Shown here: piece after piece, positions 5,842-13,168 of the stretch | Numbering within the stretch: position 1 is the stretch's first letter | How the letters are laid out: each line of letters opens with the position of its first letter | NCBI GenBank assembly: GCA_040235415.1 | Contig: JBECKR010000420.1 | Span: forward strand, 1 to 15,515 | Direction: 5' to 3' | DNA from: JBECKR01 sp040235415 | Lineage (GTDB): Bacteria; Acidobacteriota; Polarisedimenticolia; Polarisedimenticolales; Polarisedimenticolaceae | DNA length: 15,515 nt | Program-made: the position numbers and the translations under genes | Notes under the pieces: model-generated | Databases searched by the model: none | Seen by the model: only the letters and a program-made list of their open reading frames with translations | What the model was told of the DNA's origin: nothing

Positions 5842-6429
5842 ATGGCTAGCAAGAAGAAGGAAACCGCCCCGCGCGCGAAGTCCTCGGCAACGGCACCGAG
5901 GCGCCGCACCAAGCCCGATCGGCCGAAGCGCGACGCCGGCTACGAGGCGGCGCTGAAGGCGTTCGCGTCCGCCGTCGAGCTGCTGCACAAGGGCGACTAC
6001 GCCCGCGCCAGGGACGCGTTCGAGCGCATCGCGGCCGAGAACGCCCACGAGATGGAGCTCTCCGCACGCGCGCGCGACTACGCGGCCGCGTGTGCCCGCC
6101 GGCTCGCCCCTGAGCCCGCGCGTCCGAAGGATCCGGACGAGCTGTACTACCGCGGCGTCGTGCAGGCGAACGCCGGCCGGCTGGACGCCGCGCTCGAGCT
6201 TCTCGGACAGGCGCTCGACAAGGCGCCGGGGAGCGCCAAGGTGCTCTACGCGCGCGCGACGACGCACGCGCAGCTCGGCGACGGCGCCGCGGCGATCTCG
6301 GACCTCCGTGCGGCTGTCGGCGCCGAGCCGACCCTGCGGTTCCAGGCCTTGAACGATCCCGACTTCGACGGGATCCGCGACGAGGCGGGGTTCATCGACG
6401 TCGTCGAGCCGACGCCCGCGGGAGCCTGA
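5842..6429 (+). CDS. Small tetratricopeptide-repeat protein with a basic N-terminus
   Basis: The function is unknown. The 195-residue protein has no signal peptide or membrane segment. Residues 2-30 are a Lys/Arg/Ala/Pro tail (MASKKKETAPRAK and onward) that could bind nucleic acid or an acidic surface. Two or three TPR-like helical pairs follow. The clearest are LKAFASAVELLHKGDYARAR (38-57) and the pair GVVQANAGRLDAALELLGQ (104-122) and VLYARATTHAQLGDGAAAI (134-152). The C-terminus, RFQALNDPDFDGIRDEAGF, resembles the closing segment of several bacterial TPR proteins. The start has GGAGG eleven bases upstream and a promoter pair further up. It ends two bases before glmU, so the two are probably co-translated; whether it has a role in cell-wall precursor supply is only a guess from position. 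Confidence 0.85.
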   Translation: MASKKKETAPRAKSSATAPRRRTKPDRPKRDAGYEAALKAFASAVELLHKGDYARARDAFERIAAENAHEMELSARARDYAAACARRLAPEPARPKDPDELYYRGVVQANAGRLDAALELLGQALDKAPGSAKVLYARATTHAQLGDGAAAISDLRAAVGAEPTLRFQALNDPDFDGIRDEAGFIDVVEPTPAGA

Positions 6430-6431
6430 CC

Positions 6432-7874
6432 GTGGCGGTCGCCCGCGCGCGACCCGACGTCTTGCTGCTCGCCGCCGGCCAAGGGACCCGGATGCGCTCG
6501 AAGCGCATCAAGCTGATGCACGCGGTGGCCGGCGCGCCGATGGTGCGTCGCGTCGCCGATTGCGCGGCCGCGGCGCTCCGTCCGAAGCGCCTCGTCGCGG
6601 TCGTCGGGTTCCAGGCCGACGACGTGCGCGCGGCGCTCGAGGGCGCCTGCACCGAATTCGTGCTGCAGGCCGACCAGCGCGGCACGGGCCACGCCGTACT
6701 GCTCGGGCTCGCCCGCGCGCGCGGGTCGGCGCGCGGCACGGTCGTCATCCTGAACGGCGACCTCCCGACCCTTCGGCCGGAGACGCTACGCGCGCTCCTT
6801 CGCCGGCATCGCCGCTCGGGCGCGGCGTTGACGGTCCTCTCGACGATGCTCGACGCTCCCGACGGCTACGGCCGGATCGTTCGCGACGGTCGCGGTGGAT
6901 TCGCCCGCATCGTCGAGCACCGCGACGCGACGCGCGAGGAGCGCGGGATTCACGAGGTCAACTGCGGCATCTACTGCGCCGAGGCCTCGAGACTGCTGCC
7001 GGTGCTGCGGCGCCTGCGTCCGAACAACGCGCAGGGCGAGCTGTACATCACCGACGCGGTGCGGCGCCTCGTCGCCGCAGGCGAGAAGGTCGCCGCGGTG
7101 CGCCACGACGACGCCGAGGAGGTCCTCGGGGTCAACACCCGGGCGGAGCTCGCCCGCGCTTCGCGCGAGCTGTGGAGGCGCAAGGCCGAGGCCCTGATGG
7201 CGTCCGGCGTCACGCTGCTGGATCCCGAGCGCACCTGGGTCGACCCGGCGGCATCGGTCGGGCGCGACACCGTGCTGTGGCCGGGGGTCGTGATCGAGGG
7301 CGCGAGCACGCTCGGCGAGGACTGCGTCGTCCGGCCGGGCTGCCGCGTCGTCGATTCGCGGATCGGCGACGGCAGCGAGATCAAGGACCATTGCGTCGTG
7401 CAGTCGAGCGACATCGGGTCTCGCTGCGAGATCGGGCCGTTCGCCCACCTCCGGCCGGGCAACGCGCTCGGGAGCCGGGTCAAGGTCGGCAATTTCGTCG
7501 AGCTCAAGAAGGCGCTCCTCGGCGACGGCGTCAAGGCGTCTCATCTCAGCTACCTCGGGGACGCGGAGATCGGCGCGGGAAGCAACGTCGGGGCGGGCAC
7601 GATCACCTGCAACTACGACGGCCGCGCCAAGTACCGCACGACGCTCGGACGGGGCGTGTTCGTCGGCAGCGACTCGCAGCTCGTCGCTCCGGTGACGGTC
7701 GGGGACGGGGCCTACATCGGGGCCGGCACGACGGTCACGGCGGACGTCCCGGCGGGCGCGCTCGCGGTCGGGCGAGCCCGTCAACGAAACATCGAGGGTT
7801 GGGTCGAACGGCGGGCTCAGCGAGCCGCCCCGGCGCCGGCCTCGGCCGGACGCGGTGCGCGTCGTCGCGCCTGA
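6432..7874 (+). CDS. glmU: Bifunctional UDP-N-acetylglucosamine pyrophosphorylase / glucosamine-1-phosphate N-acetyltransferase
   Basis: GlmU acetylates glucosamine-1-phosphate with acetyl-CoA and couples the product to UTP, giving UDP-GlcNAc. The N-terminal uridyltransferase half shows LAAGQGTRMRSKRIKLMH (13-30), QADQRGTGHAV (79-89), NGDLPTL (108-114, Mg-binding Asp110), DGYGRIVRD (144-152), EVNCGIY (175-181) and GVNTR (233-237, Asn235). The left-handed beta-helix half shows FAHLRPG (337-343, Arg341), GNFVELKKA (353-361, Lys359), the catalytic His371 in HLSYLGD, and TITCNYDG (390-397). At 480 residues it is slightly long, owing to an Ala/Arg-rich C-terminal tail after about 460. The usual L-P-K before the first-domain Lys27 reads R-I-K. 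The GTG start has GGGAG at 6420-6424, seven bases upstream. It sits between the TPR gene and glmS, its pathway partner. Confidence 0.97.
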   Translation: MAVARARPDVLLLAAGQGTRMRSKRIKLMHAVAGAPMVRRVADCAAAALRPKRLVAVVGFQADDVRAALEGACTEFVLQADQRGTGHAVLLGLARARGSARGTVVILNGDLPTLRPETLRALLRRHRRSGAALTVLSTMLDAPDGYGRIVRDGRGGFARIVEHRDATREERGIHEVNCGIYCAEASRLLPVLRRLRPNNAQGELYITDAVRRLVAAGEKVAAVRHDDAEEVLGVNTRAELARASRELWRRKAEALMASGVTLLDPERTWVDPAASVGRDTVLWPGVVIEGASTLGEDCVVRPGCRVVDSRIGDGSEIKDHCVVQSSDIGSRCEIGPFAHLRPGNALGSRVKVGNFVELKKALLGDGVKASHLSYLGDAEIGAGSNVGAGTITCNYDGRAKYRTTLGRGVFVGSDSQLVAPVTVGDGAYIGAGTTVTADVPAGALAVGRARQRNIEGWVERRAQRAAPAPASAGRGARRRA

Positions 7875-7925
7875 CGCCGTCGGCCGGGCGGGATCGTTCG
7901 ACCTGGAATCCGATCGATTGCGCCC

Positions 7926-7931
7926 TATATT
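7926..7931 (+). promoter_or_regulatory. Candidate -10 element of glmS
   Basis: TATATT (five of six matches) lies in the 105-base gap between glmU and glmS, about 48 bases before the glmS start. The best -35 position, 17 bases upstream, reads CTGGAA and is weak. I see no glmS ribozyme-like conserved core in this short gap, and nothing else recognisable in it. Confidence 0.35.
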
Positions 7932-7979
7932 CGGCGGTGCGAGGTCCGGCGAGGGTCGCGGGCCCCGGGGGTGACGACG

Positions 7980-9821
7980 ATGTGCGGAATCGTGGGGTAC
8001 ATCGGGCCGAAGGACCCCGTCGAGGTCCTGATCGAGGGGCTACGGCGGCTGGAGTACCGCGGATACGACTCGGCCGGGATCGCGATCGTCGACGGCGACC
8101 GTGAGCTCAAGATCCGGCGCGCGGCCGGGAAGCTCCGCGATCTCGAGAAGGTGGTCGCGGAGCGGCCGCTCACGGGCCGCTACGGGCTCGGCCACACGCG
8201 CTGGGCGACGCACGGGAGGCCGACGGAGGAGAACGCCCACCCGCACCGCGACTGCCACGGTCGCATCGTCGTGATCCACAACGGCATCATCGAGAACTAC
8301 CTCGAGCTCAAGCACGAGCTCGAGAAGGGCGGACACCGCTTCGTCACCGAGACCGACACGGAGATCGTCGCGCACGCGCTCGAGCAGGAGATGCTCGACA
8401 CCGGCGCGACGCTCGTCGACGCCTTCCGCTCCGTGATGCCCCGGCTGCGGGGGATCTACGCCCTGGTCGCGCTCTCGACCGAGGAGCCGGACACCCTCGT
8501 CGCCGCGCGCCTCGGGCCTCCCCTCGTCGTCGGCATCGGCAAGGGCGAGCTGTTCGTGGCTTCCGACATCCCGGCGATCCTGCCGCACACGAAGGACGTC
8601 GTGTTCCTGGACGACCACGAGATCGTGATCCTGCGTCCCGGCGGCGCGACCTACGTCTCGTTGACCGGCGAGCCGCTGGAGAAGACGCCGCAGCGGATCC
8701 CTTGGGATCCGATCATGGCGGAGAAGGGCGGCTACAAGCACTTCATGCTGAAGGAGATCCACGAGCAGCCGCGCGCGGTGCGCGACACCCTGCTCGGACG
8801 GGTGTCGCTCGAGAGCGAGACGATCCTGCTCGAGGAGATGGGGATCGACGACGATCACCTGCGCCGCGTGCAGCGCATGTCGATCGTGGCCTGCGGGACG
8901 TCGTGGCACGCCGGGCTGGTCGGCAAGTTCCTGATCGAGGCGCTCGCGCGCATCCCCGTCGAGGTCGACTACGCCTCGGAGTTCCGCTATCGCGACCCGC
9001 TCGTCGACGAGCGCACGCTGCCGGTGTACGTCAGCCAATCCGGCGAGACCGCCGACACGCTGGCCGCGCTTCGCGAGGCCAAGGCCAAGGGCGCCCAGAC
9101 GATCGGGGTGTGCAACGTCCAGGGGTCGATGCTGACCCGCGAGGCGAGCGGCACGATCTACACGCACGCCGGGCCGGAGATCGGCGTCGCGTCGACGAAG
9201 GCGTTCACGAGCCAACTCGTCGCACTGACGCTGCTGGCGCTCAAGCTCGGCCGCGTCCGGGGGCTGCTCGACGACGCGGCGTTCATGGACATCGTGCGGC
9301 ACCTGTACCACGTCCCGGCGCAGATGGAGCGATTCCTCCAGGACGACGCGCACATCCAGGAGCTCGCGCGCACCTTCCAGCACCATCGCAACTTCCTGTA
9401 CCTCGGACGCGGCGTGAACTACCCGATCGCGCTCGAGGGCGCGTTGAAGCTCAAGGAGATCTCGTACGTCCACGCCGAAGGGTACCCGGCCGGCGAGATG
9501 AAGCACGGCCCGATCGCGTTGATCGACGAGGAGATGCCGGTCGTCGCGCTGGTCCCGCACGATGCGGTTTGCGAGAAGATGCTCGCCAACATCGAGGAGG
9601 TCCACGCCCGCTCCGGCATCGTCATCGTGGTCACCGACGAGCCCGACGACGACCTCGAGCGCCGCTCCGGGGGCGTCCTCGTCATCCCCAAGACCCATCC
9701 GCTGCTCTCGCCGCTGCTCATGGTCCTCCCGCTGCAGCTGCTCGCGTACCACATCGCGCTGCTCCGCGGCTGCGACGTCGACCAGCCCCGCAACCTCGCC
9801 AAGAGCGTCACCGTCGAGTAG
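7980..9821 (+). CDS. glmS: Glutamine--fructose-6-phosphate aminotransferase (isomerizing)
   Basis: GlmS makes glucosamine-6-phosphate from fructose-6-phosphate and glutamine, the entry to amino-sugar synthesis. The 613 residues begin MCGIVGYIG; removal of Met exposes the nucleophile Cys. This is why I chose the ATG at 7980 over the GTG at 7971, and GGGGGTGA just upstream is a good ribosome site. The glutaminase domain has HTRWATHG (72-79), HNGIIEN (100-106) and TETDTEIV (123-130). The isomerase part has two SIS domains: CGTSWHAG (305-312), SQSGETADT (352-360), EIGVASTKAFTSQ (400-412), LKLKEISYVHAE (489-500, catalytic Glu493), KHGPIAL (508-514, His509), and the C-terminal signature DQPRNLAKSVTVE (601-613, Lys608). 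Full length, nothing missing. It follows glmU after 105 bases. Confidence 0.98.
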   Translation: MCGIVGYIGPKDPVEVLIEGLRRLEYRGYDSAGIAIVDGDRELKIRRAAGKLRDLEKVVAERPLTGRYGLGHTRWATHGRPTEENAHPHRDCHGRIVVIHNGIIENYLELKHELEKGGHRFVTETDTEIVAHALEQEMLDTGATLVDAFRSVMPRLRGIYALVALSTEEPDTLVAARLGPPLVVGIGKGELFVASDIPAILPHTKDVVFLDDHEIVILRPGGATYVSLTGEPLEKTPQRIPWDPIMAEKGGYKHFMLKEIHEQPRAVRDTLLGRVSLESETILLEEMGIDDDHLRRVQRMSIVACGTSWHAGLVGKFLIEALARIPVEVDYASEFRYRDPLVDERTLPVYVSQSGETADTLAALREAKAKGAQTIGVCNVQGSMLTREASGTIYTHAGPEIGVASTKAFTSQLVALTLLALKLGRVRGLLDDAAFMDIVRHLYHVPAQMERFLQDDAHIQELARTFQHHRNFLYLGRGVNYPIALEGALKLKEISYVHAEGYPAGEMKHGPIALIDEEMPVVALVPHDAVCEKMLANIEEVHARSGIVIVVTDEPDDDLERRSGGVLVIPKTHPLLSPLLMVLPLQLLAYHIALLRGCDVDQPRNLAKSVTVE

Positions 9822-9863
9822 GAACGCGGACGCCCCGGCTTCTGGATGCGATCCGCGGGCGGC

Positions 9864-9872
9864 TGCTATCCT
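9864..9872 (+). promoter_or_regulatory. Candidate extended -10 element of the ClC gene
   Basis: TGC-TATCCT matches the extended -10 form (TGn) with four of six hexamer positions. It lies in the 74-base gap after glmS, 24 bases before the GTG start. No convincing -35 is visible. Read-through from glmS is equally possible. Confidence 0.3.
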
Positions 9873-9883
9873 GCGGGCGGCCT

Positions 9884-9888
9884 AGGAG
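9884..9888 (+). promoter_or_regulatory. Ribosome binding site deciding the ClC start
   Basis: AGGAG lies seven bases before the GTG at 9896. It fixes the start within a frame that stays open upstream through much of glmS. Confidence 0.7.
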
Positions 9889-9895
9889 ACCGCCC

Positions 9896-11749
9896 GTGTA
9901 TCGCATCCCGCTCGAGTGGGCGCGCAAGCCGATGGGGATCATCCGGGACTTCCGCCTCAGGCGGCGGGGCCGGTGGATCCTGTTGAGCGCCGCGATCGGC
10001 GTCGTGTCGGGTCTCGGCGCGATCGTGTTCGACGTCCTGTTCCGGATCTCGCAGAAATACCTCATCGTCGGGATCGGGACGTTCCTGCCTCCCGCGCCCG
10101 GGTCCGAGGGCGGGCCCGGCCACCTCCCGGTCGATCCCTGGATGCTGCCTCTCGCGCTGACCGTCGGCGGCCTCATCTCGGGCGCGCTCGTGTTCTGGTT
10201 CGCCCCCGAGGCCGAGGGCCACGGGACCGACGCGGTCATCAAGTCGTTCCACCACCTCAAGGGCAAGATCCGCAGGCGGGTTCCGTTCATCAAGACCGTC
10301 GCCTCGGCGGTCACGATCGGATCCGGCGGATCCGCCGGCCGAGAGGGCCCGATCGCCCAGATCGGGGCCGGGTTCGGCTCGTTCCTGGCCGATCTGTTGA
10401 AGCTGCCGAACCACGACCGCCGCATCATGATGATGGCCGGTACCGCCGGCGGGATCGGCAGCATCTTCCGCGCCCCGCTCGGCTCCGCGTTCTTCGCGGC
10501 GGAGGTGCTCTACAGCAAGCCGGAGTTCGAGTACGAGGTCCTGCTGCCGGCCGTGATCTCGTCGATCACGGGGTACTCGATCTACTCGTCCTACGCGGGC
10601 TGGGGGTTCCTGTTCGACGTCCCCGGGCTGCACTTCCACGAGCCGCGGAAGCTCCTGGCGTACGCGGCGCTCGGCGTCGTGTGCGCGGTGTTCGGCGTCA
10701 TCTATCCGAAGATCTTCTACGGCCTGCGCGACTACGGATTCCACAAGATCCCGATCCCGCTGTGGCTCAAGCCCGGCCTCGGCGGACTCGTCCTCGGCCT
10801 CATCGGCGTCGCGTTCCCCGAGTCGCTCGGCATGGGCTACGGCTACATGCAGCAGATCATCCTCGAGCCGGCCGGACACACGATCAAGTTCCTGGTCGGG
10901 TTCGCGATGCTCAAGATCGTGGCGACCTCGCTCACGATCTCGAGCGGAGGCAGCGGCGGCGTGTTCGGCCCCTCGATCGTGATCGGCGGCGCGCTCGGCG
11001 CGGCGTTCGGCCAGGCGGTGGGCCAGTTCTTGCCGCCGGGCGCGGCGCCGGACCCGGCGGCCTGCATCATGGTCGGCATGGGCGGCTTCTTCGCGGGGGT
11101 CGCCAAGGTGCCGTTCGCCTCGGTCATCATGGTCATGGAGCTGACCGGATCCTACGGCCTGCTCGTCCCGTCGCTGCTCGTCGCGACGATCGCGTACCTG
11201 TTCGTCCCTCTCTCGATCCGGCTGTACGAGAACCAGCTTCCCGCGAGGCCGGACTCCCCGGCGCACATCGGGTCGTTCGCCGTCGACATCCTGCGGCACA
11301 CGACGGTGCGGGAATACTGGACGCCGAACGGCGACACGTGCACGACGCTGACCGAGGACACGCCCCTCGACCGCCTCGTGGAGATGGCCTCGGACAGCCA
11401 GCACAACGTCTTCCCGGTCGTCGACGGCCACGGCCGGCTGGTCGGCGAGCTCACGCTCGACGCCATCCGGCGGGCGGTCGTGACCGACGATCCTGACAAG
11501 CTCCCCACGATCACCGCCAAAGACCTCGCGGCCCCGCCGGTCGGCCCGGTCGTTCCCGACGACGATCTCGGCTCGGTCGCGACGCTCCTCGCCGGACGAC
11601 AGAGCGACGGCGTCGTGGTCACGGAGACGCGCGAGGGCGATCGCGTCCTCGGCGTGTACAGCCGCCGCGACCTGCTCTTCGCCTATCGCAAGGAGATGGA
11701 GCGTACCCGCGCGGCGGCGGAGACGCCGGCGGCGGAGGAGCCGTTCTAG
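9896..11749 (+). CDS. ClC-family chloride channel/transporter with C-terminal CBS pair
   Basis: This is an integral inner-membrane anion channel or H+/Cl- exchanger of 617 residues. The membrane part (about 28-440) has the three family signatures: GHGTDAV (108-114) in place of GSGIP, GSGGSAGREGP (142-152, gating Glu150), and SSGGSGGVFGPS (349-360). Two CBS domains follow at about 467-530 and 540-600 (VFPVVDGHGRLVGELT and RVLGVYSRRDLL), which in other ClC proteins bind nucleotides and modulate gating. Two residues differ from the E. coli exchanger. The central chloride-coordinating Ser aligns with His109. The inner proton Glu (E. coli Glu203) aligns with Val204 in FFAAEVLYS. The frame is open far upstream inside glmS, but GTG 9896 has AGGAG seven bases before it, and the predicted protein begins with a cytoplasmic basic segment. 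The next gene starts 20 bases after its stop. Confidence 0.95.
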   Translation: MYRIPLEWARKPMGIIRDFRLRRRGRWILLSAAIGVVSGLGAIVFDVLFRISQKYLIVGIGTFLPPAPGSEGGPGHLPVDPWMLPLALTVGGLISGALVFWFAPEAEGHGTDAVIKSFHHLKGKIRRRVPFIKTVASAVTIGSGGSAGREGPIAQIGAGFGSFLADLLKLPNHDRRIMMMAGTAGGIGSIFRAPLGSAFFAAEVLYSKPEFEYEVLLPAVISSITGYSIYSSYAGWGFLFDVPGLHFHEPRKLLAYAALGVVCAVFGVIYPKIFYGLRDYGFHKIPIPLWLKPGLGGLVLGLIGVAFPESLGMGYGYMQQIILEPAGHTIKFLVGFAMLKIVATSLTISSGGSGGVFGPSIVIGGALGAAFGQAVGQFLPPGAAPDPAACIMVGMGGFFAGVAKVPFASVIMVMELTGSYGLLVPSLLVATIAYLFVPLSIRLYENQLPARPDSPAHIGSFAVDILRHTTVREYWTPNGDTCTTLTEDTPLDRLVEMASDSQHNVFPVVDGHGRLVGELTLDAIRRAVVTDDPDKLPTITAKDLAAPPVGPVVPDDDLGSVATLLAGRQSDGVVVTETREGDRVLGVYSRRDLLFAYRKEMERTRAAAETPAAEEPF

Positions 11750-11769
11750 CTTCCGCGGAGACGGACGCC

Positions 11770-13092
11770 ATGGCAGGATCGGACCTCGTTCGGATGTCGC
11801 CCCGGGAGCTCGTTCGGTTCCTGCTCGACTCCGGGATCCGGCGGTTCCACATCGTTCCCGAGCCGGACACCGGCGTGCCCCGCGCGTCCCACGCCGCGCT
11901 CGCGCCGCTCGCCGAGCTCGTCGCGTCGGACCGGCGCGACCACCTCGGTCACGAAGGGCTGTTCTTCCAGGTCAGTCGCGAGCATCCGACCCTTCAGGGC
12001 GCGTTCGTGCACCGCACCTGCCGCGGCCAGGCCGCCGGCGGCGTGCGGTTCTGGAGCTACGACAGCGTCGAGGACTACCTCCGCGACGGACTGCGTCTCG
12101 CCGTCGGCATGACCCGCAAGAACGCGCTCGCGGGGCTGTGGTGGGGCGGAGGGAAGGGGGTCATGGCCCGCGATCCCGGGGTCGACGCCCGCGACGCGGC
12201 CGTGCGGGCGTCGCTGTACCGCGAGTACGGCGAGCTCATGACCGCGCTCCGAGGGTGCTACGTCACCGCCGAGGACGTCGGGACCTCCGTCGAGGACATG
12301 GCGCACGTGTTCGCGACGACGCGGTTCACGACCTGCATCCCGCCCGCGCTCGGCGGAAGCGGTAACCCGTCGGTTCCGACCGCGCGCGGGGTGATCGCCG
12401 GGATGGAGGCGGCGCTCGAGCACGCCGGCACGCCTGGCCTCGCCGGGCGGTCGGTCGCGGTGCAGGGAACGGGGCACGTCGGCGAGCCGCTGATCCGGTT
12501 CCTGCTCGAGCGCGGGGTCGAGCGGATCGAGGCCGCGGATGTCGACCCTGCGGTCGTCGACCGTGTCCGCGCCGACGTCGCGGACCCGCGGCTCGTCGCG
12601 CGCGCGGTCCCGTTCGGAGACGACTCGATCCTGGCGGCGGCGTGCGACATCCTGGCCCCCTGCGCGACCGGCGCGGTGCTCAACCCCCGTACGATCCCGA
12701 CGATCCGCGCGCGCGTCGTCTGCGGCGCGGCGAACAACCAGCTCGAGGACCCCGAGCGCGACGACCGCGCTCTGCACGCCCGCGGCGTGCTGTACGTGCC
12801 GGACTTCCTCACGAACCGCATGGGGATCGTGACCTGCGCCGACGAGCAGGCGGGCTACGTACCGGACGATCCGATCCTCGAGCGGCACCTCGCGCCCGAC
12901 GGGAAGGACTCGATCCGACGTACCGTGCTCGAGGTCCTCGCGACGTCGCGCTCGAGCGGCGAGCCGCCGTCGAGCGTCGCGACGGCGATCGCCGACCGGC
13001 GCTCGCTCGAGCTCCATCCGGTCTTCGGACATCGCGGCGCCGCGATCGTGCGCGGGCTCGTGGCCGATCGCTGGTTCGATCCGCCGCGCTGA
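11770..13092 (+). CDS. Leucine-dehydrogenase-like amino acid dehydrogenase (Glu/Leu/Phe/Val dehydrogenase family)
   Basis: The family oxidatively deaminates an amino acid to the 2-oxo acid with NAD, or works in reverse. The 440-residue protein keeps the catalytic set of leucine dehydrogenase: Lys117 in GMTRKNA, Lys129 in GGGKGV, and Asp169 in YVTAEDVGTSVEDM. It also has GSGNPS (196-201) and the Rossmann loop GTGHVG (233-238), with Asp257 ending the next strand, which favours NAD. CATGAVLN (298-305) and CGAANNQL (318-325) follow. Leucine dehydrogenases usually have 340-370 residues; the excess is an N-terminal segment and a longer C-terminus. The segment that lines the substrate side chain is altered (NRMGIVTCADE at 349-359, where leucine dehydrogenase has NAGGVINVADE), so the true substrate is open. 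The start has GGAG nine bases upstream. The 20-base gap suggests co-transcription with the ClC gene. Confidence 0.9.
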   Translation: MAGSDLVRMSPRELVRFLLDSGIRRFHIVPEPDTGVPRASHAALAPLAELVASDRRDHLGHEGLFFQVSREHPTLQGAFVHRTCRGQAAGGVRFWSYDSVEDYLRDGLRLAVGMTRKNALAGLWWGGGKGVMARDPGVDARDAAVRASLYREYGELMTALRGCYVTAEDVGTSVEDMAHVFATTRFTTCIPPALGGSGNPSVPTARGVIAGMEAALEHAGTPGLAGRSVAVQGTGHVGEPLIRFLLERGVERIEAADVDPAVVDRVRADVADPRLVARAVPFGDDSILAAACDILAPCATGAVLNPRTIPTIRARVVCGAANNQLEDPERDDRALHARGVLYVPDFLTNRMGIVTCADEQAGYVPDDPILERHLAPDGKDSIRRTVLEVLATSRSSGEPPSSVATAIADRRSLELHPVFGHRGAAIVRGLVADRWFDPPR

Positions 13093-13105
13093 CGCCGCGC
13101 CGGGT

Positions 13106-13114
13106 TGCTACAAT
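13106..13114 (+). promoter_or_regulatory. Extended -10 promoter element of the helicase gene
   Basis: TGC-TACAAT is a complete extended -10 (TGn plus five of six hexamer matches), 54 bases before the helicase start. The -35 region is GC-only and unremarkable, as is common for extended -10 promoters. Transcription would start near 13121. It lies in a 76-base gap after the amino acid dehydrogenase gene. Confidence 0.5.
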
Positions 13115-13168
13115 GCGTCCGGGTCCCGCGAGCCGCGCCGCGGCTCCGCTTCCGACCGAGGGAAACCC

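Noticed and set aside
7875..7979. glmS ribozyme/riboswitch
   Set aside because: The gap is only 105 bases and I see no conserved ribozyme core. The ribozyme is mainly known from Firmicutes and related Gram-positives.
8040..9752. 570-residue open frame on the minus strand opposite glmS
   Set aside because: The plus strand encodes an intact GlmS with every motif. The antisense frame is His/Asp/Arg-rich low-complexity sequence, as expected of a shadow frame in GC-rich DNA.
8702..9895. Upstream extension of the ClC frame into glmS (1015 residues in total)
   Set aside because: The extension is Arg-rich shadow sequence inside glmS. A GTG with a proper ribosome site at 9896 starts a normal-length ClC protein, so this is not a fusion.
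9866..11431. 521-residue minus-strand frame opposite the ClC gene
   Set aside because: It has the composition of a mirror frame (Arg/Asp/Glu repeats), no recognisable motif and no ribosome site; the ClC gene accounts for the region.
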